From a virus: 39,892 nucleotides of DNA. This document shows, one piece after another, positions 22,768-29,366 of this stretch. The stretch covers positions 1 through 39,892 of the IMG/VR virus record IMGVR_UViG_3300034980_000562, one strand, 5' to 3'. The stretch's first letter is position 1. Each line of letters opens with the position of its first letter. The notes under the pieces are model-generated. The model worked only from the letters and a program-made list of their open reading frames with translations. It was not told where the DNA came from and ran no database searches. Made by a program: the position numbers and the translations under genes.

Positions 22768-23418
22768 CTAAATTATAATGTCGGCAATGCCATGTTCAAC
22801 GGCCTCTTCTGCAGTTAAATAGACGTTAACTTTGCGTTCTAGCAGATCTTTTAGATCTTTTTTGGACATATTTGTTTCTCGTATAAGCGCTCGGCTGTAC
22901 ATCTTTTGAATTTGCTCAACGGCTTCCATCTCATTAATAAGATTATGGAGCGGACCATGATTTCCTCCGATGACCGAGTGAATCATAACTCTACAATTCT
23001 TCCCTATTCTTCTTTTTCCCTTCGTGCCAGAGGCTAGCAAAAGAACGCCGGCTGACATCACCTTGCCTAGTCCAAAGGTGTGTATTTCTGTTGACTCTTG
23101 TATGAACCTCATTGCATCATACATACCAAACATGTCATCGGCAGAACCACCATACGTAGAAATATAAAATTCTATGGGGTCTTTTTTAGAATTAATCACG
23201 TTTGATTCACTTAAGTAAAGCATCGCGTGTATAAGTTCGGCCACCTTTTCTTCTGAAACGTCGGAAAAAAGCCCTACCACTCTCAAGTCCGGTTCTTTGG
23301 GGGGTATAAGGCCTTCTATGGATATTATTCTATCGATTTCTGATTGAAGGACGCCTTCAACTTCCGGAGTAATTGGGGTGGTCTCTCCAATAATGGCATC
23401 CATAATTTTCTTAATCAT
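22768..23418 (-). CDS. ClpP-like protease with altered triad (216 aa)
   Basis: ClpP/crotonase fold: IEFYISTYGGSADD (83-95), GLGKVMSAGVLLLASG with nucleophile Ser122, CRVMIHSVIGG with His147, and the closing YLTAEEAVEHGIAD. The third catalytic position, Asp two residues before the aromatic in true ClpP, is Asn198 here (KVNVYLTA). The protein may be weakly active, or a non-catalytic partner of the second ClpP homologue at 28758-29363. It overlaps the upstream membrane protein gene by 8 bases. Confidence 0.88.
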   Translation of the reverse strand: MIKKIMDAIIGETTPITPEVEGVLQSEIDRIISIEGLIPPKEPDLRVVGLFSDVSEEKVAELIHAMLYLSESNVINSKKDPIEFYISTYGGSADDMFGMYDAMRFIQESTEIHTFGLGKVMSAGVLLLASGTKGKRRIGKNCRVMIHSVIGGNHGPLHNLINEMEAVEQIQKMYSRALIRETNMSKKDLKDLLERKVNVYLTAEEAVEHGIADIII

Positions 23419-23818
23419 CTTTTAGTCTCCAAAAGTCGTACGCTTCATCGCGATTAAGGGAGAGATATAACATTGCGGTGTCCCAATCATAGAATCCAAT
23501 GTTCTCTTTAAATGTGTGAGGGGTGCTATCAATAAGATATTTAATAGTCTTACGTTTAAAGAGATCTTTTTCTGCTTCGAAATTGATCCCAAATGCCTCT
23601 TTTATGTTTTGAGGGGTTTTTGAATCGTTCATATATTGCAACATAAGCGCCTCTGAAGCTGCATAGTTTTCGATTGCCTTAACTAGCATAGATAAATAGA
23701 CCACTTTGCTAGATTTTAAAAGTTTTAATGTAATCCTCGTGCCCTTCATAAAGTAAAACGTTTGGCACGTTACATATCCAAAAAGGAATACAAGAATATA
23801 AAGCCACCAATCTCCCAC
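23411..23818 (-). CDS. Membrane-anchored hypothetical protein (135 aa)
   Basis: GTG start with GGAGG five bases ahead. Residues 4-24 (WWLYILVFLFGYVTCQTFYF) form one membrane segment, followed by a charged, helical cytoplasmic domain ending in DEAYDFWRLKDD. It overlaps the ClpP-like gene by 8 bases, so it may tether that protein to the membrane (inference from order alone). It is transcribed from the promoter at 23858-23886. Confidence 0.75.
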   Translation of the reverse strand: MGDWWLYILVFLFGYVTCQTFYFMKGTRITLKLLKSSKVVYLSMLVKAIENYAASEALMLQYMNDSKTPQNIKEAFGINFEAEKDLFKRKTIKYLIDSTPHTFKENIGFYDWDTAMLYLSLNRDEAYDFWRLKDD

Positions 23819-23826
23819 TATGCCTC

Positions 23827-23860
23827 CAAAAAAATAACCACCGGGTTTCCAGTGGTTATT
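23827..23860 (-). terminator. Rho-independent terminator after the acidic-repeat gene
   Basis: Minus strand: AATAACCAC, a 10-base loop, GTGGTTATT, then a run of seven T. A perfect 9-bp stem. Its 5' arm overlaps the -10 box of the promoter at 23858-23886 by three bases. Confidence 0.9.
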
Positions 23861-23886
23861 ATATCATCTTCAACAAAAGATGTCAA
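23858..23886 (-). promoter_or_regulatory. Consensus promoter overlapping a terminator
   Basis: Perfect TTGACA (23881-23886), 17-base spacer, perfect TATAAT (23858-23863). The predicted start (~23851) falls in the hairpin loop, so transcripts made here lack the left arm and should escape termination, while read-through from 24537 should stop. Confidence 0.87.
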
Positions 23887-23889
23887 TAT

Positions 23890-24537
23890 TTATTGTGTCA
23901 ACCTTTGCATAATTTTCTCTGCCAAGGTGTCGACCACGTTGGCCTTCTTGTCTAGAGATTGAAGTCGCTTTGCTACACGGCGTGCAACTTCGTTAACAAG
24001 CTCTTCTTGGTTTTCGTATACGCCGTCACGCATGCCGGGTACCTCTTCCTCGTCATCAGGTGCCATTTCTGGGCCCATTTCTGGCTCAACTTCTGCAGCG
24101 ACATCTAAAGCCTCTTCGTCTTCCAGCGCGTCTTCATCTGCCATCTCGTCATCAATCTCAGTAGAAACCGGTTCGCCTAGAATATCTTCTAGCGCTGTCT
24201 CAAGTGCTGACATAAAATCATCGATAGGCACCATCTTTGCTCCGGACTCCATGTCGGCGCCCATATCCATCTCAGGATCCTCCATGCCCATCTCGGGATC
24301 CTCCATACCCATCTCGGGATCCTCCATGCCCATCTCGGGATCCTCCATGCCCATCTCGGGCTCATCGGCCATAGGCGGGACTTCCTCTTCAAGAGATTCC
24401 CCATTGGGACCTTTGGGCTCACGATCGTCGTCGTCACCGTATATTTCTTGGACTCTTGAATCGCTGAGCGGTCTAAGCTCAGCTAGCTTCATAAAGCTTC
24501 GAAGTTCTGCTTCTGTTAAAAGTGTTTTGCGGGCCAT
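23890..24537 (-). CDS. Acidic protein with DPEMGME heptad repeats (215 aa)
   Basis: Very acidic protein with five near-identical seven-residue units (E-D-P-E-M-G-M) around residues 58-95, then further Met/Glu/Asp-rich sequence and a helical C-terminus (VARRVAKRLQSLDKKAN). The N-terminus (KTLLTEAELRSFMKLAELRPL) is helical. It stands alone between a candidate late motif and a strong terminator. Such composition suits a scaffold, an internal head protein or a DNA-mimic/charge-buffer protein; none can be shown. Confidence 0.78.
   Translation of the reverse strand: MARKTLLTEAELRSFMKLAELRPLSDSRVQEIYGDDDDREPKGPNGESLEEEVPPMADEPEMGMEDPEMGMEDPEMGMEDPEMGMEDPEMDMGADMESGAKMVPIDDFMSALETALEDILGEPVSTEIDDEMADEDALEDEEALDVAAEVEPEMGPEMAPDDEEEVPGMRDGVYENQEELVNEVARRVAKRLQSLDKKANVVDTLAEKIMQRLTQ
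24271..24360 (-). repeat. 21-bp tandem repeat in the acidic-protein gene
   Basis: Four full 21-base units and a partial fifth, each containing GGATCC and differing by only one or two bases, encoding the DPEMGME heptads. The near identity at DNA level suggests recent slippage expansion. Confidence 0.92.
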
Positions 24538-24586
24538 TGTAAATCTCCTTCATTTTGCATACATTATGCGGCACAAATAAATCATT

Positions 24587-24597
24587 AATAAATAGTT
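24587..24597 (-). promoter_or_regulatory. Shared motif AACTATTTAT, candidate late promoter element
   Basis: AACTATTTATT on the minus strand, 50 bases before the ATG at 24537, in an 85-base gap that otherwise holds only a GGAG ribosome site. Same 11-mer as at 9579-9589. Confidence 0.35.
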
Positions 24598-24622
24598 GGT
24601 AAAATCGCAAAAACTTACATTT

Positions 24623-24868
24623 TTACCAATCATCTCCAAAACGTTTTAGTTTCACTAGTGCTTTTGTTTCAATTTGCTTGACTCTTGCGAAAGATATCCC
24701 GAGTCTCTTTCCAACTTCGCGGAGAGTCATGTTTCCGTTTTCAAATATAGATATAAGAGCGCAATTGTTGTCCTCTGGGTATTCAATCCACATTCTACAC
24801 TCCTTTTCCGGGCACTCTATATTTAGATCTTTGCACATTCTCGAGCAAGGCCGCATTCCATCTTTCAT
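24623..24868 (-). CDS. Sigma region 4-like helix-turn-helix protein with Cys cluster (81 aa)
   Basis: Residues 46-78 (MTLREVGKRLGISFARVKQIE, then KALVKLKRF) match sigma-70 region 4, which recognises the -35 element. Region 2 is absent. The N-terminus has four Cys (8, 12, 19, 24) plus Cys36, a possible zinc site. It could redirect host RNA polymerase or act as an anti-sigma mimic, as in other phages; this is inference. The start overlaps the gene upstream by 4 bases. Confidence 0.8.
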   Translation of the reverse strand: MKDGMRPCSRMCKDLNIECPEKECRMWIEYPEDNNCALISIFENGNMTLREVGKRLGISFARVKQIETKALVKLKRFGDDW

Positions 24869-25197
24869 AACTCAGGGTGTTCCTCCGCTATCAAATCAAA
24901 AATATCTTCAATCTGATCTTCCGAAAAGCCCAGATCTTTGGTGGCCACAATGCCCTCATCCCTTAACTTTCTACTAAGTTTTTTCTTACTATTTGACTGT
25001 GTTTTTATCTCGTCGATGTAACTCACTATTCTTTGATCATTCTCTATATACGCGGTGATGAGACCCCTAAAGAAATCTGATTGTCGGAGGCCATCATGCT
25101 TCAATCTTACAAGTAGCTGGGCATGTCGATGATCGTTTTCTGTAAACACAATTCTTTTATTTAATTTGCCATAATCTATGCCGGACATCGTCACCAT
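24865..25197 (-). CDS. Putative ribbon-helix-helix DNA-binding protein (110 aa)
   Basis: Residues 12-50 (LNKRIVFTENDHRHAQLL, then LRQSDFFRGLITAYIEN) fit a strand followed by two helices, as in ribbon-helix-helix repressors. The C-terminal half is basic then acidic (KKKLSRKLRDEG, EDQIEDIFDLIAEE). It overlaps the enzyme gene upstream by 7 bases and the sigma-like gene by 4, so the two regulators are co-expressed. Confidence 0.6.
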   Translation of the reverse strand: MVTMSGIDYGKLNKRIVFTENDHRHAQLLVRLKHDGLRQSDFFRGLITAYIENDQRIVSYIDEIKTQSNSKKKLSRKLRDEGIVATKDLGFSEDQIEDIFDLIAEEHPEL

Positions 25198-26261
25198 TGC
25201 CTTCCGGTAATGTGTGTTTTACTCTCGCCTATACCCGCGGTTGTCTGTTTAATAAAAGCGGCGACGGTTTGAAGTTCTTGTATGCTCCTGGCGCCACTAT
25301 ACGAGAGCCCGGACCTAATTCCCTTCTCAAGATCTTTTAGGATGCTCTTCACGGAGCCGCGGTATGGCACCCTTGCAGAAACACCCTCAAAAGACGAATA
25401 GTTTCCGCGCCACTTAATCTGGGCTTCTTTGGACGCCATTCCTCGGTATGTTTTCCATCGAGTACCATCGCTCTCTTCTATAATTTTCCCTGGTGCTTCA
25501 TCGGTACCTGATAAAAGGGAGCCACACATAACCACGTCAGCGCCGGCCGCATATGCCTTGACCATATCTCCAGAATTCGTTATTCCACCATCGGCAATAA
25601 TCGCCACATCGCGGTCGACTTGTGCACAATCTAAAATTGTTTGAAGGCCTGGCATGCCATGGCCCGTTTGTATGCGTGTCGAGCATATGGATCCTCCACC
25701 AATGTTACATCGGATCGAGTTAGCGCCCCAGTCGGAGAGGTCTCTTGCTCCTTGTATCGTCGCGACATTTCCGGCCATGATGTGGTATTTATCTCCTAAT
25801 AAAATACGCAGTTTTTCTAGCGCATCTTTCATCATCACATGATGGCCATGGGCGACATCTATGCAGATAAAGTCGGCACGAGAACCTAAGAGCAACATGG
25901 CCCTTTCTATAAAATCGCCGGTGACACCCACGGCGGCACCAACTACAATTTGGCGGCCGTGGAGGTTGGTCGCCATTTCCTTAGCTAATTTAACGTGGGC
26001 GGCCTGTTCGTCGGGGGTATTATATCGGTGAATGACTGCGGCGCCACCGGAGAGACCCACCTCAAGAGCCATGGCAGCTTCTGATATTGTATCCATCGGG
26101 GATGCCAAAATAGGCAGTTCAAGAATCAAGCCATTTCCAAGATCGGTAGACACATCTATTTCAGATCTAGATTTAATATCAGAATAGCGCGGCATAAGTA
26201 GCACATCATCATATGAAAGGCCGGCACTATATTCTTTGATGCTGGTTTCCCTATGCGTCAT
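25191..26261 (-). CDS. IMP dehydrogenase / GMP reductase family enzyme without CBS domains (356 aa)
   Basis: TIM-barrel purine enzyme: [37 protein letters not shown], the loop [15 protein letters not shown] with catalytic Cys193, [26 protein letters not shown], and [13 protein letters not shown]. No CBS pair. The short flap and [12 protein letters not shown] recall GMP reductase, while GTDEAPG and the MDT region recall IMPDH, so direction (IMP to XMP, or GMP to IMP) is unresolved. The usual GPGS is GGGS. ATG at 26261 chosen over an upstream TTG. Probably adjusts guanine nucleotide pools during replication. Confidence 0.88.
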   Translation of the reverse strand: MTHRETSIKEYSAGLSYDDVLLMPRYSDIKSRSEIDVSTDLGNGLILELPILASPMDTISEAAMALEVGLSGGAAVIHRYNTPDEQAAHVKLAKEMATNLHGRQIVVGAAVGVTGDFIERAMLLLGSRADFICIDVAHGHHVMMKDALEKLRILLGDKYHIMAGNVATIQGARDLSDWGANSIRCNIGGGSICSTRIQTGHGMPGLQTILDCAQVDRDVAIIADGGITNSGDMVKAYAAGADVVMCGSLLSGTDEAPGKIIEESDGTRWKTYRGMASKEAQIKWRGNYSSFEGVSARVPYRGSVKSILKDLEKGIRSGLSYSGARSIQELQTVAAFIKQTTAGIGESKTHITGRQW

Positions 26262-26631
26262 CGCGATTCTCGTCAATAAAGCTTTTAATATCTCTCATCT
26301 TATAAAAAGTCGCGTCACTGGGATCGTTGGGGTCGGCCAAGATTTTAATCTGTGGCAGTCGTCGATTCTTATAGGTATTAATCATGGCAATCGTAGGTAC
26401 CCCGTTGAACCCAAGATCGGCCTGAATATCTGGGTATGTATCTATATTAAAGGCATAAAAATGTATATTTTCATACTCTTTATTGTTCGACATGTCTTCA
26501 TAATATTCTTTCAAATTGTGACACATGTGGCACCCATTGGAATAGAATTTTAAAACGCATGTTGCGTCATTCCTCACTTTTCCTGCGACTATTTTTTTCA
26601 ATGCCGGATAAGTTAACCGATCAACGCTCAC
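26251..26631 (-). CDS. Thioredoxin-like protein (126 aa)
   Basis: Active site CHMC (Cys34, Cys37) in the context VLKFYSNGCHMCHNL, followed by a strand FYAFNIDTYPDI and the cis-proline loop GVPTIAM, all standard thioredoxin-fold features. GTG start chosen because AGGAGG lies six bases before it. It overlaps both neighbours by about 11 bases. It could supply electrons to the ribonucleotide reductase at 37837-39804 (inference). Confidence 0.88.
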   Translation of the reverse strand: MSVDRLTYPALKKIVAGKVRNDATCVLKFYSNGCHMCHNLKEYYEDMSNNKEYENIHFYAFNIDTYPDIQADLGFNGVPTIAMINTYKNRRLPQIKILADPNDPSDATFYKMRDIKSFIDENRDDA

Positions 26632-26863
26632 CAAACACCTCCTGCACTTTTTGCAGACATTCCGGACAGAACAATCTAATCGTGTCCTGCCTGGCAGTGA
26701 CCTTCCACGTTAATGCCATCTCCTTATTCGTCTTATCATATTCCTTATGACAAGAGCTACAGCTTTCTGGCAATTTGGTATATTGAAAGACCTTATCCGC
26801 TAGCTTTTCCATACCGGCCTCGCCCATTATCTTCTTCATTTCTCTTCTTTGCTTACGATTCAT
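26621..26863 (-). CDS. Zinc-ribbon protein (80 aa)
   Basis: Basic N-terminal helix (MNRKQRREMKKIMGEAG) followed by a zinc ribbon with ligand pairs C-x-x-C at about residues 35-38 (CSSC) and 66-69 (CPEC). Similar small proteins are, from memory, widespread in marine T4-like phages. Likely nucleic-acid or protein binding; no defined role. Overlaps the genes on both sides by 11 bases. Confidence 0.75.
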   Translation of the reverse strand: MNRKQRREMKKIMGEAGMEKLADKVFQYTKLPESCSSCHKEYDKTNKEMALTWKVTARQDTIRLFCPECLQKVQEVFGER

Positions 26864-27254
26864 CTTTCTTCCTCTTTCTCTGTGTCGATCTCTTGAAGGT
26901 GGGTGACCTTGTTTCTAGATCTTTCTCGGTAATAGGCTTGTTGGGGTCGGCCTTGGTTGCTGGCTCCAATGGGGTCGGCCTAGGCTTCTTTTGTGCCGGC
27001 ATGGGCTTCTTTAAGGGCGCCCTCGGATTCTCAGTGGGTGCCGTCGCGCCTTGCGCAGCGTCGGCCAGTTGGCGCAAATACTGCTGCAGGGTTAGCATGG
27101 CGCCCTCTTGTTGCACAAATTCAAGCGCTAAATCAGCTATTTTTTGGGCATCCCCTCGTTCTGCGGGGCGAGCCTCGATCTCTTTAATCATACCAAAGGT
27201 TTCGACAGCTTTCGACCTTAGTAACATTATACTTGCATTAATTTTATCAGACAT
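26853..27254 (-). CDS. Hypothetical protein with Pro/Lys-rich tail (133 aa)
   Basis: Residues 1-70 are helical (MSDKINASIMLLRSKAVETFG, then LALEFVQQEGAMLTLQQYLRQL). Residues 70-133 are Pro/Ala/Lys-rich, ending in a very basic tail (KRSTQRKRKKDES) that could bind nucleic acid. The reverse strand has a long open frame here that is discounted. Function unknown. Confidence 0.7.
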   Translation of the reverse strand: MSDKINASIMLLRSKAVETFGMIKEIEARPAERGDAQKIADLALEFVQQEGAMLTLQQYLRQLADAAQGATAPTENPRAPLKKPMPAQKKPRPTPLEPATKADPNKPITEKDLETRSPTFKRSTQRKRKKDES

Positions 27255-27264
27255 ATTTTCTCCT

Positions 27265-27738
27265 TTATCTGTTCATGGCTCCAAAAATTTGAGGGCGATT
27301 TTCACCATCAAAAACGACTATGGCGGAGGGAAATGGAGCACTATTTTCACTATCACCAAACTTAAGTCTTCCTTTGACAAAATATACTTCGTCGGCGCGC
27401 ATGACATACTGGTGCCAATACTTGGTATCAGTTCGCGCAGGAATAAGCATAACAACTTTTGTTCCCGGTGCTCGAGACTCGTCGTATCCTTTTTTAATCC
27501 ACGCGTCGATGCCGCGGCCATAGGGGGGATTAACAAAACATGTAAACCCCTCCCACTTCTTTGAAAGGCCGTCTTCGGCCTCTGTAAAGAAGTTAACACA
27601 CTTAGTGTTAGTCGGGTTGGCGCACGGGTCCAAATCAAAGGGTCCGAATCTCCAATCTAATTTATCAAAAAATTCCCGCGGGGTTGCCCATTGTGTAGTC
27701 TTGGACGAAAACATAACTACCTGTGTTTCTTTATTCAC
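27265..27738 (-). CDS. dam: Phage DNA N6-adenine methyltransferase (Dam, PF05869-like, 157 aa)
   Basis: Methylates adenine in DNA. The layout is typical of the short phage family: QWATPREFFDKLD (16-28), FDLDPCANPTN (34-44), CFVNPPYGRG with catalytic NPPY at 70-73, VVMLIPARTDTKYWH and RLKFG, then PFPSAIVVF. Length ~157 is typical. GTG start with GAGG six bases ahead, overlapping the upstream gene by 8 bases. Probably protects phage DNA from host restriction or marks it for packaging or replication. Confidence 0.92.
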   Translation of the reverse strand: MNKETQVVMFSSKTTQWATPREFFDKLDWRFGPFDLDPCANPTNTKCVNFFTEAEDGLSKKWEGFTCFVNPPYGRGIDAWIKKGYDESRAPGTKVVMLIPARTDTKYWHQYVMRADEVYFVKGRLKFGDSENSAPFPSAIVVFDGENRPQIFGAMNR

Positions 27739-27985
27739 TGTTATCCTCGTCGCTGATCATTTCAAAGTTTTCCACCACTTCGTCAATATTATACTTCTGC
27801 TTGTAAAGACGATATGCCTTTACTGCTGCTCGGATCTCGTCCGTATTGAGCCATCCATTCTCTCGGAACTCAGATCGCAGTTCGCGCTTTTGCTCCTGAT
27901 AGGGTTCAATGCACCCCTCAATTGCTGCCAAAGAGCGGATATACTCCTTGATGTATTGCTTCTTCTCGTTGTTTGTTGTGGCCAT
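27731..27985 (-). CDS. Small helical protein, DUF2312/GapR-like architecture (84 aa)
   Basis: Helical throughout: a first long charged helix (residues 5-45), then a short helix after a turn (NTDEIRAAVKAYRLYKQKYN). The spacing and content recall DUF2312/GapR nucleoid proteins, but similarity is weak. It is the first gene after the promoter at 28010-28038 and is coupled to the Dam gene by an 8-base overlap. Confidence 0.55.
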   Translation of the reverse strand: MATTNNEKKQYIKEYIRSLAAIEGCIEPYQEQKRELRSEFRENGWLNTDEIRAAVKAYRLYKQKYNIDEVVENFEMISDEDNSE

Positions 27986-28009
27986 TAGGCTCTCCTTTAT
28001 TACTCTAAT

Positions 28010-28038
28010 AATATAGCACTATGCAGTGATATTGTCAA
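28010..28038 (-). promoter_or_regulatory. Sigma-70 promoter for the Dam/IMPDH-like operon
   Basis: Perfect TTGACA (28033-28038), 17-base spacer, TATATT (28010-28015). AAGGAG precedes the ATG at 27985. It probably drives the run from 27985 down to 24623. Confidence 0.83.
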
Positions 28039-28045
28039 TAGCTTA

Positions 28046-28741
28046 TTAAACATTAATTTGAAAAATTTGAAAGATGAAAGCTTTTACCAGCGCATCCTTT
28101 TCTTCAATGTCCTGACACTCGGAAAACTTGTAGTTATATGTTTTCTTTTTCTGATCAATCTCGGTGGATATTTTATCTCTTTCTTTCCGAAACCACTTCA
28201 ACTGGCGCGAGTAATTTTCGGGTACCAATATATTATACTTTTGAGCGATTTTTACTAAATGAAAATACCTTTTTTTATCCAAACAGCTCTTAGCCTTTGA
28301 GAAGTCCCAGGATTGCTTCCTTTTCTGTTCTATATCTAACACATAATTGCCTATTCTATCCGGGTGTAGCCGCAGTGCTATTTTTTTAAAAAGCTTGTGA
28401 AAATCCTCATGCAAATCTTTAAACGATATATCTTCGTGTTCATTAAATAAGGGTTCATCACCCTCCTCAATGGTCGCGAGCACCATTGAGGCATCGCCGG
28501 CACACTCTGGCGTTGGCGGCTCCTCTTCTATTTTAACTTCGTAGATCTCGCAGATCTTTTCATGATTTTCTTGATTAAGCTTGTCTATGTCTATATCATT
28601 TTCTGCGCAGAAAGCACGATAATAACTTTCAAACTGATTGTTTGTCTCCTTTTCCAGATCTTCGATGAGTTCTACCTCTTGATAAAGATAGCTTAAATCA
28701 TTGAGTATTCTTTTCCACTTTATTTTGGCGGTTCTAGACAT
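28046..28741 (-). CDS. J-domain (DnaJ-like) protein (231 aa)
   Basis: J-domain with the essential HPD motif in KLFKKIALRLHPDRIG (about residues 114-129), preceded by an amphipathic helix and followed by a helix containing KRYFHLVKIAQKYN. J-domains stimulate Hsp70 (DnaK) ATPase; this protein lacks the Gly/Phe and zinc regions of DnaJ. The N-terminal half is acidic with a coiled coil and the C-terminus is charged and helical. It could recruit host DnaK for phage replication or assembly. It follows a ClpP-like gene. Start has no strong ribosome site. Confidence 0.8.
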   Translation of the reverse strand: MSRTAKIKWKRILNDLSYLYQEVELIEDLEKETNNQFESYYRAFCAENDIDIDKLNQENHEKICEIYEVKIEEEPPTPECAGDASMVLATIEEGDEPLFNEHEDISFKDLHEDFHKLFKKIALRLHPDRIGNYVLDIEQKRKQSWDFSKAKSCLDKKRYFHLVKIAQKYNILVPENYSRQLKWFRKERDKISTEIDQKKKTYNYKFSECQDIEEKDALVKAFIFQIFQINV

Positions 28742-28757
28742 CTAACATATATAGATT

Positions 28758-29363
28758 CTATTTGAAACCAAATGTGACCTTTGTTTCAATTTTTAATTCT
28801 GGAACATGGAGGTGGTTTGCCAAGCCGTGTTTTTTACACTCATCGGCTTCCAAAAACCAGTCGGCATGACCCTTTTCGTGAACAATGTCTAAAAAGTAAT
28901 CTTGGTGCTGTCCACAATTTTTCGCCATCATGGTATAAATCTTCTGATTAAGCCTCTCTGTTTCCTCGGCGGAGGCCTTAACCTCTTCAACCTTACCATG
29001 CTCCATGGAGCTAACGTCATGGATCATGATCGTGGCGTCCGGATCCATATACCTCATACCTTGGGTGCCAAAACTAAATAAGATAGCGCCGCAAGACATT
29101 GCCTTCCCTTGCACTATCGTGGCAACGGGAATGCGACTGTGTTTGATATCTGATATCATAGACATGAGGCTATAAACCTGGCCCCCGTAGCTATCAATGA
29201 TGATCGGAAGGACCGGTTGGCCCGTGTTTTGGGCTTTCATCACCGCGCTCGAAAAGGCTTTTGCAGTCGCTTCATCGAATTTGGTAAGCCTTATAATAAC
29301 GGGTAAATCATCGATTAATTTTGGCTCTTTTAAAAGAGGGCTAAAATTCTTAAGTACATTCAT
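28758..29363 (-). CDS. clpP: ClpP-like serine protease with intact triad (201 aa)
   Basis: Crotonase-fold protease: LPIIIDSYGGQVYSL (52-66), VQGKAMSCGAILFSFG with Ser90, ATIMIHDVSS with His115, and HADWFLEADECKKHGLAN with Asp168. All three catalytic positions are present, unlike the paralogue at 22768-23418. Only ~20-25% residue agreement with that paralogue by eye outside the motifs. It lies between the DNA polymerase and J-domain genes, spaced 3 and 16 bases. Whether it pairs with a host Clp ATPase is unknown. Confidence 0.9.
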   Translation of the reverse strand: MNVLKNFSPLLKEPKLIDDLPVIIRLTKFDEATAKAFSSAVMKAQNTGQPVLPIIIDSYGGQVYSLMSMISDIKHSRIPVATIVQGKAMSCGAILFSFGTQGMRYMDPDATIMIHDVSSMEHGKVEEVKASAEETERLNQKIYTMMAKNCGQHQDYFLDIVHEKGHADWFLEADECKKHGLANHLHVPELKIETKVTFGFK

Positions 29364-29366
29364 TGC

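Noticed and set aside
22768-23418. ClpP-like protein as the prohead (capsid maturation) protease
   Set aside because: Some phages use ClpP-like prohead proteases beside portal and capsid genes; none is nearby here, and the altered triad argues against it.
24271-24360. Possible CRISPR array from 21-bp repeats
   Set aside because: Repeats are direct and contiguous with no spacers, and they encode a regular heptapeptide in frame.
24032-24580. 182-codon plus-strand frame, mostly Ser/Ile/Gly
   Set aside because: Mirror of the acidic repeat gene: the 21-bp repeats read on the other strand. No ribosome site or neighbours on that strand.
26713-27564. 283-codon open frame on the plus strand
   Set aside because: It runs antisense to four minus-strand genes, two of which have clear zinc-ribbon and Dam motifs. 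Its product is Ser/Phe/Leu-rich with no domain, as expected of an antisense shadow.
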